Shown here: positions 1 to 8,321 of the stretch, one piece after another | Layout: each line of letters opens with the position of its first letter | How positions within the stretch are numbered: the first letter of the stretch is position 1 | Source: Roseibium aggregatum IAM 12614 | GTDB taxonomy: Bacteria > Pseudomonadota > Alphaproteobacteria > Rhizobiales > Stappiaceae | Reading direction: 5' to 3' | NCBI RefSeq assembly: GCF_000168975.1 | Contig: NZ_AAUW01000005.1 | Coordinates: forward strand, 124,001 to 188,000 | Length of the DNA: 64,000 nucleotides | Notes under the pieces: generated by a model | Told to the model about the DNA's origin: nothing | Database searches by the model: none | The model's input: only the letters and a program-made list of their open reading frames with translations | Position numbers and translations under genes: made by a program

Positions 1-461
1 TGACGGCGCGCGGCGAGGAAGCAGAGCGCATCCGCGGCCTGTCGACCGGTGCCGACGACTATGTGGTCAAGCCTTTCTCGGTGCCGGAGCTGATGGCCCG
101 CGTGCGCGCCATTTTGCGGCGGGCAAGCCCGGAAGTGGTGTCCACCATGCTGCGGTCCGGCGATATCGAACTGGATCGCGAAACACACCGCGTCCGCCGC
201 AACGCCAAGGAAATTCACCTGGGACCGACCGAATTCCGCCTGCTGGAATTTCTGATGACTTCCCCCGGCCGTGTCTTCTCCCGCGAGCAATTGCTGGATG
301 GTGTCTGGGGGCATGATGTCTATGTGGACGAACGCACAGTCGACGTTCACGTGGGCCGCTTGCGCAAGGCCCTGAACAAGGGCAAGGCGAAGGACCCGAT
401 CCGCACCGTTCGTGGCGCCGGATATGCCTTCAACGACCAGTTCACCTCCGCAACTGCCTGA
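1..461 (+). CDS. phoB: Phosphate regulon response regulator PhoB, 3' part
   Basis: The reading frame is open from the first complete codon (position 3), so the gene starts outside the window. What is visible is the end of the receiver domain, with the conserved Lys in VVKPFS, then an OmpR/PhoB-type winged helix ending in RTVRGAGYAF. PhoB is the DNA-binding regulator that activates phosphate-starvation genes when phosphorylated by PhoR. The GTG at 63 gives only an internal start and should not be used. An intrinsic terminator follows directly. Family membership is clear; the PhoB identity rests on the winged-helix sequence and the common alphaproteobacterial neighbourhood, since phoR/pst/phoU lie outside the window. 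Confidence 0.85.
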   Translation, partial: TARGEEAERIRGLSTGADDYVVKPFSVPELMARVRAILRRASPEVVSTMLRSGDIELDRETHRVRRNAKEIHLGPTEFRLLEFLMTSPGRVFSREQLLDGVWGHDVYVDERTVDVHVGRLRKALNKGKAKDPIRTVRGAGYAFNDQFTSATA

Positions 462-485
462 GGGCAGAGCGCGGAACATGCGATC

Positions 486-514
486 AGAAGCCCGCTGTCG
501 AGCGGGCTTCTTTG
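486..514 (+). terminator. Intrinsic terminator of phoB
   Basis: A perfect 11-bp stem (AGAAGCCCGCT, loop GTCG, AGCGGGCTTCT) lies 25 bases after the phoB stop and runs into a short T tract. Confidence 0.85.
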
Positions 515-643
515 TATCTGGGGGGCTCTGTCCTTGCAAGAGCTGTCTGCGACTTCGCAGCTAGGTCCCGCGTGAAGGCCTTGCTCGGGCCAAGGCAAGA
601 CGCCGAAGCAAAACAAGGGCATCTGCCTTGGGAGCGCCCTAAC

Positions 644-670
644 AAAAAGCCCACCAGAACGGCGGGCCTT
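644..670 (-). terminator. Intrinsic terminator of gcrA
   Basis: Read on the minus strand the sequence forms GCCCGCC-GTTCT-GGTGGGC (7 bp, one G-T pair) followed by five T. It lies about 30 bases past the gcrA stop. Confidence 0.75.
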
Positions 671-697
671 TCATGAACTGGTCTTGCCTGGAGGCTA

Positions 698-1234
698 TCA
701 GCCTGCCTGAGCCATTGTCTTGCGGTCGCGGCGGCGGTCGGCGACCGGCTGATACGCGATCTTGCAGTGATGGGCGCAGTAGGGGACGCCGGCATCGGAG
801 TGGCGGCCGCAGAAGTAGAAGTCGTCGGTCGCCGGATCGCCGATCGGCCATTTGCAGGTCCGCTCGGTCAGCGTCAGGATGGTCGCGCGCTGGGAGATCG
901 GCACCAGCTCGGCAATCGGCTCGACGCGCGGCTTGGCTTCCATCACCGGCGCAGGCGCCATATCCGCCTTCAGCGCCGTTGCGCCGATGGACTGCGGATG
1001 AGAGGTAGTCGGTTTCTTTGGCGCAGCGCCCGTTGCCGGAGCTGCCGTCCGCGGCCGGCGCGGCTTTGCGCTTGAAGATGTGGATTTGGCACGGCCGGAC
1101 AATCCAAGGCGGTGCACCTTGCCGATGACGGCATTCCGGGTGACGCCACCCAGTTCTCCCGCAATCTGGCTCGCGCTCAAGCCGTCGCCCCAAAGCTTTT
1201 TGAGAAGCTCAACCCGTTCGTTTGTCCAACTCAT
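698..1234 (-). CDS. gcrA: Cell cycle regulator GcrA
   Basis: 178 residues. The N-terminus (SWTNERVELLKKLW, then QIAGELGG and RNAVIGKVHRLGL) is the GcrA helix-turn-helix. The middle is Ala/Pro-rich linker, and the C-terminus has the conserved CKWPIGDP and CGRHSDAGVPYCAHHC region that in Caulobacter contacts sigma-70. GcrA is an alphaproteobacterial transcription factor that works with the housekeeping sigma factor at promoters carrying CcrM-methylated GANTC sites and drives S-phase and division genes. The length is normal for the family. A full CtrA box lies 35-49 bases upstream of the start codon, matching the known repression of gcrA by CtrA in Caulobacter. It is transcribed convergently with phoB. 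Confidence 0.95.
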   Translation of the reverse strand: MSWTNERVELLKKLWGDGLSASQIAGELGGVTRNAVIGKVHRLGLSGRAKSTSSSAKPRRPRTAAPATGAAPKKPTTSHPQSIGATALKADMAPAPVMEAKPRVEPIAELVPISQRATILTLTERTCKWPIGDPATDDFYFCGRHSDAGVPYCAHHCKIAYQPVADRRRDRKTMAQAG

Positions 1235-1268
1235 CGCCGCACCCTTTAGTTTGACCGACCTGCGGCCA

Positions 1269-1283
1269 TTAACCCCGTGTTAA
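1269..1283 (-). promoter_or_regulatory. CtrA box upstream of gcrA
   Basis: TTAA-CCCCGTG-TTAA is an exact match to the CtrA consensus TTAA-N7-TTAA. It lies 35-49 bases ahead of the gcrA ATG, where it could cover the promoter. Confidence 0.7.
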
Positions 1284-1513
1284 GCATGCGTAGGCACGCT
1301 TACTGATGGCATATCTAGTGCCTCTTGGTGATTTGCCTCACGAGATCTCGTGTCTGATTGTTCAGAGGTTACAATAACGTTAATTTGTCAGGCAACCACC
1401 GGACCCAAACCAGTTGGGGATGAAACGACTTTTCCCCAATTATGGCGAGGTCATTGAGAATTTTATGAAATCCGTCTTCCTGGGTGGGGGAAATGTCTTG
1501 TGCGCCATTTCCA

Positions 1514-1544
1514 TTGACAGTGCACGGTACCGGCAGTGTATAAG
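1514..1544 (+). promoter_or_regulatory. Probable argD promoter
   Basis: TTGACA (1514-1519) is followed by TGTATA (1537-1542, 17-base spacer) or the overlapping TATAAG (1539-1544, 19-base spacer). It would start the transcript just before the leader hairpin. Confidence 0.5.
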
Positions 1545-1553
1545 GAAACCGCT

Positions 1554-1580
1554 ACGTGCCGCCTCATCGGGGCGGCACGT
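1554..1580 (+). promoter_or_regulatory. Leader hairpin of the argD operon
   Basis: ACGTGCCGCCTC-ATC-GGGGCGGCACGT is a 12-bp stem with one T-G pair and a three-base loop, followed by TGCGTTTT. It lies within about 10 bases of the predicted transcription start and about 95 bases before the argD ATG. It could be a 5' stabilising hairpin, an attenuator-like terminator or a regulator target; the sequence does not decide. Confidence 0.5.
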
Positions 1581-1673
1581 TGCGTTTTGGCCCTTCGCCC
1601 TCTTTCCAGATGGCGGCCCGGCGTCAGGGCGACGCAGGGACAGCAGGGGCGTTTAAAGGAGACAAACGAGGTT

Positions 1674-2870
1674 ATGTCCGCGACTGCACTATTCGGAAAT
1701 TACGCAAGATCGAACCTGTCTTTCGATCACGGGGAAGGTGTCTGGCTGGTAACCACCGACGGCCGACGATTCCTCGATTGCGGTTCCGGCATCGCGGTCA
1801 ACGCACTCGGTCATGCCCATCCGCATCTGGTCAAGGCGTTGCAGGATCAGGCCGCCAAGTTGTGGCACACGTCCAACCTGCATCAGATGCCCGATGGCGA
1901 GCGGCTGGCGCAGCGTTTGTGCGCAGCAACCTTCGCCGACAAGGTGCTGTTCGTGAATTCCGGCGCCGAGGCGATGGAAGCTGCCATCAAATGCGCGCGC
2001 CGCTATCATTATGACAACGGCAATCCCGAACGGTTTCACATCGTCACCTTCGAAGGCGCCTTCCACGGCCGGACCATCGCGACCATCGCGGCGGGCGGCC
2101 AGGCAAAATATCTTGAAGGCTTCGGTCCGAAGGCCCCCGGTTTCGACCAGGTGCCGGCCGGCGATCTGGATGCGCTGAAAGACGCCATCGGTCCGCAAAC
2201 GGCGGCGATTGCCATCGAACCGGTGCAGGGTGAGGGCGGGATCCGCGAAATTCCGGCCGACTTCCTGCGCGCGCTGCGCAAGATCTGTGACGACAACGGC
2301 ATTCTGCTGATCTTCGACGAGATCCAGACCGGTGTCGGACGGACCGGCAAGCTGTTCGCCTACCAGTGGGCGGGCGTGGAGCCGGACCTGATGGCGATCG
2401 CCAAGGGCATCGGTGGAGGTTTCCCTATGGGCGCCTGCCTGGCAACTGCGGAAACCGCAGCGGCCCTTTCGCCTGGAACCCACGGCACCACCTTTGGCGG
2501 CAACCCTCTGGCCATGGCTGTCGGCAATGCCGTGCTGGACGTGGTGCTGGAAGACGGGTTCCTGGAAGGGGTTTGCCAGAAAGGCCTCAGCTTCAAGCAG
2601 AAGCTGGCCGGGCTGGTGGACAGCCATCCGGACGTTCTGGCGGAAGTACGCGGCAGTGGCCTGATGCTCGGCCTGAAGTGCGTGGTGCCGGTGGCAGATT
2701 ATGTGCTTGCGGCCCGTGAAGCCGGTCTGCTGGCAGTACCTGCCGGCGATAACGTGGTGCGCATCATGCCGCCGCTGACCATGAGCGAAGAAGAAATTTC
2801 CATTGCTGTCGAGCGCCTGGAACAGGCTGCTGTCGCCGTGGAAGCGAAATTGGCGGAAGGAGCGGCCTGA
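1674..2870 (+). CDS. argD: Acetylornithine aminotransferase ArgD
   Basis: 398 residues from the ATG at 1674, preceded by AAAGGAG. It is a PLP-dependent class III aminotransferase converting N-acetylglutamate semialdehyde to N-acetylornithine in arginine synthesis. Family hallmarks visible are [37 protein letters not shown] and the PLP lysine in [15 protein letters not shown] longer frame exists upstream but would cross the leader hairpin and lacks similarity. The stop overlaps the argF start by one base (TGATG), so the two are translationally coupled. It might also act as succinyldiaminopimelate aminotransferase, as many ArgD proteins do. Confidence 0.95.
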   Translation: MSATALFGNYARSNLSFDHGEGVWLVTTDGRRFLDCGSGIAVNALGHAHPHLVKALQDQAAKLWHTSNLHQMPDGERLAQRLCAATFADKVLFVNSGAEAMEAAIKCARRYHYDNGNPERFHIVTFEGAFHGRTIATIAAGGQAKYLEGFGPKAPGFDQVPAGDLDALKDAIGPQTAAIAIEPVQGEGGIREIPADFLRALRKICDDNGILLIFDEIQTGVGRTGKLFAYQWAGVEPDLMAIAKGIGGGFPMGACLATAETAAALSPGTHGTTFGGNPLAMAVGNAVLDVVLEDGFLEGVCQKGLSFKQKLAGLVDSHPDVLAEVRGSGLMLGLKCVVPVADYVLAAREAGLLAVPAGDNVVRIMPPLTMSEEEISIAVERLEQAAVAVEAKLAEGAA

Positions 2871-3799
2871 TGACCGCAAACGGAACCTACCGGAATTTTC
2901 TGGATCTGACGGATTTCGAAGGCGACGAACTGCGCGCCATCCTGGACACCAGCCGCAAGATCAAGTCGAGCCGAAACGGCGTGCATCGCGGCCAGGGGCC
3001 TCTGGCCGGCAAGATACTGGCCATGATCTTCGAACAGCCGTCGACCCGCACGCGGATTTCCTTCGATGTCGGCATGCGCGAACTTGGCGGCGAGACCCTG
3101 ATGCTGACCGGTGCGGAAATGCAGCTCGGCCGCGGCGAGACAATCGCCGATACGGCACGGGTTCTGTCCCGTTTTGTCGACGCGATCATGATCCGCATCC
3201 TCGATCACAACGACCTGCGCGAACTTGCGGAAAATGCAACGGTGCCGGTGATCAATGGGCTGACCAAGCTCTCGCATCCCTGCCAGATCATGGCAGACCT
3301 GTTGACCTTCGAAGAGCATCGCGGTTCGATCAAGGGCAAGAGCGTTGCCTGGACCGGTGACAGCAACAACGTGCTGGCCTCCTGGGTCCACGCCGCACCG
3401 CGCTTCGATTTCGAATTGCGCATCGCGACGCCGGGCGAACTGGCGCCGCCGATGGACCTGATCGAGGCTGCCCGCGCCAAGGGTGGTTCCATTCAGGTCA
3501 CGACGGACCCATATGAGGCAGTCAAGGGGACCGACTGTGTCGTGACCGACTGCTGGGTGTCCATGGGGGATGACGACGCGGAATCGCGTCACAACCTCCT
3601 CAGCGCCTATCAGGTCAACAAGCGTTTGATGGCTGAGGCAAACCAGGACGCCCTGTTCATGCATTGCCTGCCGGCTCACCGGGGTGAGGAAGTCACCTCG
3701 GACGTCATGGACGGTCCCAACTCCGTTGTGTTTGACGAAGCCGAAAACCGGCTCCATGCCCAAAAGGGCATTCTGGCCTGGTGCTTCGGCGCAGCATAA
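2870..3799 (+). CDS. argF: Ornithine carbamoyltransferase ArgF
   Basis: 309 residues, normal for the anabolic enzyme. It makes citrulline from ornithine and carbamoyl phosphate in the cytoplasm. The carbamoyl-phosphate loop [10 protein letters not shown], the HPCQIMADL segment and the ornithine-binding [10 protein letters not shown] motif are all present. It is the second gene of the argD-argF-hslO operon and starts inside the argD stop codon. Confidence 0.96.
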   Translation: MTANGTYRNFLDLTDFEGDELRAILDTSRKIKSSRNGVHRGQGPLAGKILAMIFEQPSTRTRISFDVGMRELGGETLMLTGAEMQLGRGETIADTARVLSRFVDAIMIRILDHNDLRELAENATVPVINGLTKLSHPCQIMADLLTFEEHRGSIKGKSVAWTGDSNNVLASWVHAAPRFDFELRIATPGELAPPMDLIEAARAKGGSIQVTTDPYEAVKGTDCVVTDCWVSMGDDDAESRHNLLSAYQVNKRLMAEANQDALFMHCLPAHRGEEVTSDVMDGPNSVVFDEAENRLHAQKGILAWCFGAA

Positions 3800-3809
3800 G
3801 GCAAGCCAA

Positions 3810-4796
3810 GTGGCACTTAATCTTGATGAACTGGGCATTACGCCTGCAGGGCTGGACGCTGTCCGGCCCTTTGCCGTGGAAGGGCTCGATGTGCGCGGCC
3901 GTGCGGTCGCGCTTGGTCCCGTCCTGGAAAAAATTCTAGCCCGTCACGCCTATCCGGAGCCGGTCTCGCGCCTGCTGGCGGAAGCGATCGTTCTGACCAG
4001 CCTGCTGGGCACGTCGCTGAAATTCGACGGCCGCTTCACGCTGCAGACGCAGACGAAGGGGCCGGTGTCGATGCTGGTTGTCGACTTCAAGACACCCGAC
4101 GCGATCCGTGCCTGCGCGACCTTCGATGCCGCGGAAGTCGAGGCCCTGATAGCCGACGGCAAGGCGACGCAGGAGGCCCTTCTGGGCCATGGACACCTGG
4201 CGATGACCATCGACCAGGGTCCGCACATGCAGCGCTACCAGGGACTGGTGGAGCTGGATGGCGTGTCTCTGGAGGAAGTGGCACGGCGCTACTTCGAACG
4301 GTCAGAGCAGATCCCGACGGAAGTGCGTCTTGGTGTCGGTGAACTGTTCACCCGCCAGGAAGGCGAAGGCCATGCGAAAACCTGGACCGCCGGAGGTATC
4401 CTGATCCAGTTCCTGCCCCAGGCACCGGAACGCATGCGTCAGGCCGACATCGATCCGGGCGATGCCCCCGAAGGTACGCGCCCGCACGAGATCGACGAGG
4501 ACGATGCCTGGGCGGAAGCCAAGGTTCTGGTCGAAACGGTCAAGGATGTCGAGCTGACCGACCCGGAAGTCAGCGTGGAAATGCTGCTTTTCCGCCTGTT
4601 CCACGAACGCGGCGTCCGCCTCTTTGAACCGCAGCCGCTGGCCGACAAGTGTAGCTGCTCGCGCGAGAAGATCGAGAATGTTCTCGCAGGGTTCAGCCAG
4701 GACGACGTCGACCACATGACAGTCGACGGCAAGATCATAGTCACCTGCGAATTCTGCAGCACCCGCTACGAATTCGACGGCAGGCCCGGTCAGTAA
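3810..4796 (+). CDS. hslO: Redox-regulated chaperone Hsp33
   Basis: 328 residues from the GTG at 3810, ten bases after the argF stop. The frame remains open further upstream inside argF, but the family starts near this GTG. Hsp33 is a holdase chaperone switched on by oxidation of four zinc-binding cysteines. These are seen as CSC at residues 281-283 and CEFC at 313-316, the canonical CxC...CxxC arrangement near the C-terminus. Co-transcription with argD and argF is a frequent arrangement in Hyphomicrobiales. A strong terminator follows. Confidence 0.93.
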   Translation: MALNLDELGITPAGLDAVRPFAVEGLDVRGRAVALGPVLEKILARHAYPEPVSRLLAEAIVLTSLLGTSLKFDGRFTLQTQTKGPVSMLVVDFKTPDAIRACATFDAAEVEALIADGKATQEALLGHGHLAMTIDQGPHMQRYQGLVELDGVSLEEVARRYFERSEQIPTEVRLGVGELFTRQEGEGHAKTWTAGGILIQFLPQAPERMRQADIDPGDAPEGTRPHEIDEDDAWAEAKVLVETVKDVELTDPEVSVEMLLFRLFHERGVRLFEPQPLADKCSCSREKIENVLAGFSQDDVDHMTVDGKIIVTCEFCSTRYEFDGRPGQ

Positions 4797-4815
4797 GCCG
4801 GAGGGAAGAGCAATT

Positions 4816-4850
4816 GAAAAAGCCCGGATCGGAAACGGTCCGGGTTTTTT
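4816..4850 (+). terminator. Intrinsic terminator of argD-argF-hslO
   Basis: GCCCGGA/TCCGGG stem with an A run before it and six T after it, 20 bases past the hslO stop. Confidence 0.85.
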
Positions 4851-4952
4851 GTTCCCTGCGGCCTAAGCCCCTCATCCTTGAACGATGAATTTGGGTGACT
4901 GAACCCACGCTCTCAGTTTTCCGGTGGACTGAGAGGTGGCGGGCGTGCCGAG

Positions 4953-5203
4953 TTCATCCCGAGGAAGCGCTTTAGCGCTGTCTAGCAGGATGGACCGCTT
5001 GCGCAAAAGGTCACCACTCCTGTTTGAGTGGACGACTCTGACCGCTACCGGCATCGCCCGGGCGACCGCTAGGCGACGCAGGACCCATTCCTTTCCAGAG
5101 AGCCGGTGAAGGAAGCGCACTGGTTTCAGCAAGCAGTGATGCGAGTAGGCACCGGATCTGCGCTGCGCTTGTCCGGTGTGACACCCAGGGGTGGGGCGAG
5201 CGT
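4953..5203. repeat. Dispersed repeat, copy A
   Basis: It begins with a CATCC..GAGGA palindrome whose core is AGCGCT-TT-AGCGCT (4966-4979). About 220 bases of sequence follow, resembling copy B at 5317-5569. Shared landmarks include GAGGAAGCGCTTTAGCGCTG, a TCACCGCTC/TCACCACTC segment, GATCGCTACCGG/GACCGCTACCGG, an ACCCATTC/ACCCACTC block and CACTTGTCCGGT/CGCTTGTCCGGT near the end. It is non-coding in all frames I could credit. Confidence 0.7.
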
Positions 5204-5316
5204 ATCTTTGATGAGACACAGCAAACTTGCGGCTAAAGATGCTCATGTCCGTTGGAAGAGACGTCCCAGCATCCCGATCAGCCATAAAACTTGAGCCGTC
5301 CCACCTCCATCATCCT

Positions 5317-5569
5317 CATCCTGAGGAAGCGCTTTAGCGCTGTCTCGAAGGATGGGCTGCTTGCTCAAAACGTCACCGCTCGTGTGTTGACAGAAGTCTC
5401 AGATCGCTACCGGGGGCACCCCCGGAGCAACCGTAGGGAGACCAGGAACCCACTCATTCCCGGAGAGGGCAAAAGCAACACACCGGCTTCGGCTAGCGGC
5501 CTTGCGGGCAGGCCACGTGGACTTGCACTGCACTTGTCCGGTTGGGAAGGCCAGAGGTGTGGCAGGCCT
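5317..5569. repeat. Dispersed repeat, copy B
   Basis: Second diverged copy, same orientation as copy A and about 360 bases downstream of it. The first 38 bases (5317-5354) run CATCCTGAGG...AAGGATG and form an outer imperfect hairpin around AGCGCT-TT-AGCGCT. The type resembles the short palindromes scattered through many alphaproteobacterial genomes. The copy ends at the stop codon of the convergent hydrolase gene. Confidence 0.7.
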
Positions 5570-6216
5570 TAACTCGCCAACCCGTCCACAAATGCCCTGA
5601 CGGCTTCTGCGGCCAGAGTGATGTTGCCGTCTAGCGTTGCCGGTGACTTGCCGCGCGGGCCGAAGTCGTGGTTGCCGTCTTCGAGATAAGACAGGCTGAC
5701 ATGAGCGGGCAGGGTGACTTCGTCGAGTTCCGCCTTCGAGCCGAAAGGATCCCGATCGCCCTGCAGCACCAGAACCGGCCGTTTGGCGTCCTGCAGTGGC
5801 TGGAGCCGCCACTCGGCATCAGCCTTGCCGGTGGGGTGGAAGGGGTAGCCGAAGCAGGCAACGCCCTTGACGCGCCCGGGCAGCGAGCCGCCGCCTGCCA
5901 GCATCGCGGCGACCCTGCCGCCCATCGATTTGCCGCCGATCAGCAGCGGGCCGTCGCTCTGGCTGAGAACAGATTGCAAGGCCGTCTGGAACTCGGCAAT
6001 CAGCTTGTCGGCCCGTGGTGGCGGTTTTTTCGGGCCTCCGGTCCGGCGGCCTGCCATATAGGCAAATTCGAAGCGTGCCGCTGCAATGCCCTCGCGTGCG
6101 AGAGCCGCCGACAGCTTGTTCATGAAGGCCGAGTCCATGGCCGCACCGGCCCCATGGGCCAGCAGCAGGGTTGCCACGGCGGGCGTTTCGGGGCAGGTCC
6201 AGAGAAAGTCGGTCAT
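5569..6216 (-). CDS. Alpha/beta hydrolase of the KANL3/Tex30-like group
   Basis: 215 residues. LLAHGAGAAMDS near the N-terminus is the oxyanion-side HGAGA motif, GGKSMGGRVA carries the nucleophile Ser in a GxSxG elbow, VLQGDRDPFG holds the likely acid, and DGNHDF the likely His. This group of small cytoplasmic hydrolases has no settled substrate; members are often annotated as dienelactone-hydrolase-like. No signal peptide is seen. It stands alone, transcribed toward the repeat region, and diverges from the desaturase-family gene. Confidence 0.8.
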   Translation of the reverse strand: MTDFLWTCPETPAVATLLLAHGAGAAMDSAFMNKLSAALAREGIAAARFEFAYMAGRRTGGPKKPPPRADKLIAEFQTALQSVLSQSDGPLLIGGKSMGGRVAAMLAGGGSLPGRVKGVACFGYPFHPTGKADAEWRLQPLQDAKRPVLVLQGDRDPFGSKAELDEVTLPAHVSLSYLEDGNHDFGPRGKSPATLDGNITLAAEAVRAFVDGLAS

Positions 6217-6331
6217 GATGATGTGATCTGTCGCAGCGGCAAGAAATGATATCAGGAGTATTGTTGTACCGCCCTATCGTGCCATCGGGACTGTGGCAAG
6301 CTGCATTAGTCAGGACGTTTCAAAAGACCCC

Positions 6332-7177
6332 ATGTTTGACCAGATCGACATCAACCAGCTTCGCATGGCCTGTTTCGCCGGCATCTTCCTGATAATGGCG
6401 CTGCTGGAGGCAGGTTTGCCGCGGCGGCGCCTGAAAAGCAGCCGTTTCAAGCGCTGGCCGACCAACTGGGGCATTGTCCTGCTCGATGCCCTGCTGGTGC
6501 GGCTGATCTTTCCAATCGGCGGTGTCGGCCTGGCGCTGCTGGCGCAGGAAAAGGGCTGGGGCCTTTTTGCGCTGCTGGGCTGGTCAGGTTTTCTGGCTGG
6601 TTCGATAACCTTCATCGTGCTCGATCTGGCTGTCTGGTTCCAGCATCTGGTGTCGCACAAGGTTCCTCTTTTCTGGCGCATTCACCGCATGCACCATGCC
6701 GATAGCGAAGTCGATGCGACGACGGCGCTGAGGTTCCACCCGATTGAAATTCTGCTGTCTTTTCTCTGGAAAGGGCTGGTCATCATCGCGCTTGGAGGTC
6801 CGGTCGAAGCAGTGCTGATCTTCGAGATCGTCCTCAACGGGTCTGCGGTGTTCAGTCACGCCAATGTCCGGCTGCCGCTTTGGCTGGACCGCCCCTTGCG
6901 GTTTCTGATTGTCACCCCAGACATGCACCGCATCCATCATTCGGTGCTGCCGCATGAGACGGATTCCAATTACGGGTTCTATCTTTCCGTTTGGGATCGT
7001 CTGTTCGGAACCTACGTGGAAGATCCGGAGCAGGGGCATGAAACCATGGAAATCGGGCTCGGTGCGGCGCTCACACCGCGAGCACACTCCTTCGCCTTCA
7101 GTCTGTGGATTCCATTCCTGAAAAATCCGGACCGCTTCAGGAAGGCAGACCTGGGGAAACCGACACCCAAGAGCTGA
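6332..7177 (+). CDS. Sterol desaturase/fatty acid hydroxylase family membrane protein
   Basis: 281 residues from the ATG at 6332; an in-frame GTG at 6293 would add 13 residues, and neither has a strong ribosome site. The di-iron histidine clusters of the family are visible: HLVSH, HRMHHAD, and HRIHHS near residue 200. Hydrophobic segments flank them (for example ACFAGIFLIMALLEAG and the GLALLAQ and FLAGSITFIVLDLAVW stretches). These enzymes sit in the membrane and oxidise lipid substrates; which lipid cannot be told. The neighbours do not suggest a pathway. Confidence 0.85.
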   Translation: MFDQIDINQLRMACFAGIFLIMALLEAGLPRRRLKSSRFKRWPTNWGIVLLDALLVRLIFPIGGVGLALLAQEKGWGLFALLGWSGFLAGSITFIVLDLAVWFQHLVSHKVPLFWRIHRMHHADSEVDATTALRFHPIEILLSFLWKGLVIIALGGPVEAVLIFEIVLNGSAVFSHANVRLPLWLDRPLRFLIVTPDMHRIHHSVLPHETDSNYGFYLSVWDRLFGTYVEDPEQGHETMEIGLGAALTPRAHSFAFSLWIPFLKNPDRFRKADLGKPTPKS

Positions 7178-7208
7178 TGGTGTTCCTGCCGGTCATCGTT
7201 GGAAGAGA

Positions 7209-8093
7209 TCAGAAAAAGCTCATCGGGAAATAGCGCAGGTAAAGCTCGCGGTAGATGCCCTTTTGATGAAGTTGGCGCAAGGCGTAGGTGAGGGCAGCCG
7301 CCCGTTCCGGGTCATCCTGGCGCGTGGCAATGGCCATGCCTTCATCAAAATAGCCCGGCTCCAGCCACGGGCCTCCAGCAAAGGCACAGCAGTCATCCGC
7401 GGCTTCGCTCGGCAGCCAGAAGGAAAGGTTCAGGCCATCGCCGAACAGGGCGTCGGCCGAACCGCCTTTGACGGCGTCCCGGGTCGCCTCTGCAGTTTCC
7501 AGACTGACAATCTCTGCCTCGGGAAAGAAGCGCTTGGCAAAGGCTTCGAAACGGGACCCGGCCTCGACGGCGATCCTCTTGCCGGTGAGCGCCTGTTCGT
7601 TGAAGTCGGCTGCATTATACGCCCGAACCACGAACCGTGCCGGCAGCTTCAGATAATCCTCTGTGAAGTTGAGACGGCGCGTGGAGGGCAGGCTGCGCGA
7701 CAGGCCAGAGATGATCGCGTCGCCTTCTTCCTCGTCGAGCGCGGGCAGAAGAACCTCGAAATCCTTGATGCGCAGGGCGCAGGAACTGCCCAGTTCCTGG
7801 CAGAGCGCCCGGGCGAGATCGACATTGAAGCCGGTAAGCCGGCCGTGCTGGTCGCGGAAGACGAAGGGTGGATATCCATCGGTTGCCAGAAACTGGATCT
7901 TGTCCGGAATGGTGCTCGGCCGGTCATGGACGGCTTTGGGATCCCAGAAATTGGGAACGCGGACAGATGGCTCCTGGGCGGAGGCCGACAGGGGACCGAG
8001 TGTCGCGGCGCCAAGCGCCAACAGCCCGGCAGCAAGACGGCCGATAGTCTGGAGAAGGGGTCGTGAACGTGGCACGCGGACGTCTCGTTCCAT
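7209..8093 (-). CDS. Periplasmic amino acid-type substrate-binding protein (family 3)
   Basis: 294 residues with an N-terminal secretion signal: basic start, then LAAGLLALGAATLGPLSASAQ with likely cleavage after ASAQ. The body matches the SBP_bac_3 fold, with GYPPFVF, GRLTGFNVDLARALCQEL, DAIISGLSRS and a C-terminal GIYRELYLRYF. Such proteins deliver polar amino acids or similar solutes to an ABC transporter. No permease or ATPase gene is next to it, so it is an orphan here. It may serve a transporter elsewhere or act as a sensor partner. The ligand cannot be inferred. Confidence 0.85.
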   Translation of the reverse strand: MERDVRVPRSRPLLQTIGRLAAGLLALGAATLGPLSASAQEPSVRVPNFWDPKAVHDRPSTIPDKIQFLATDGYPPFVFRDQHGRLTGFNVDLARALCQELGSSCALRIKDFEVLLPALDEEEGDAIISGLSRSLPSTRRLNFTEDYLKLPARFVVRAYNAADFNEQALTGKRIAVEAGSRFEAFAKRFFPEAEIVSLETAEATRDAVKGGSADALFGDGLNLSFWLPSEAADDCCAFAGGPWLEPGYFDEGMAIATRQDDPERAAALTYALRQLHQKGIYRELYLRYFPMSFF

Positions 8094-8321
8094 ATCAAGT
8101 CATGGTCGGCATACGCGCCGGGAATCGCACCTGCAGGATATCGCGAACCGGCAGCGCTTGTCAGCCCGCTCTTTGGAAGAGGGCGCGACATGCCCGTCTG
8201 GCCGATCTGCCCGGCTTTCTGCTGAAGGATGTTGGCCTCAGCCGCGCGGATGTCCGGAAATCGCATCAGACCAATGAAACACTGCGCTGACGATGGGTGG
8301 CTGCAAATTTTGGGGGAGGGC

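Larger units (their letters stand above)
1284..1673. other. Intergenic region between gcrA and argD
   Basis: No convincing gene. It holds an inverted repeat TTGGGGA / TCCCCAA (1414-1420 and 1433-1439), the argD promoter and the argD leader hairpin listed separately. A short frame at 1414-1656 runs across the promoter and hairpin and looks spurious. Confidence 0.6.

Noticed and set aside
1414-1656. Open frame of 80 codons before argD
   Set aside because: It runs through the predicted argD promoter and leader hairpin, overlaps another frame and has no domain or convincing composition.
5106-5572. Frames in the repeat region after hslO
   Set aside because: They cross the palindromic repeats and show no protein-like conservation between the two repeat copies.
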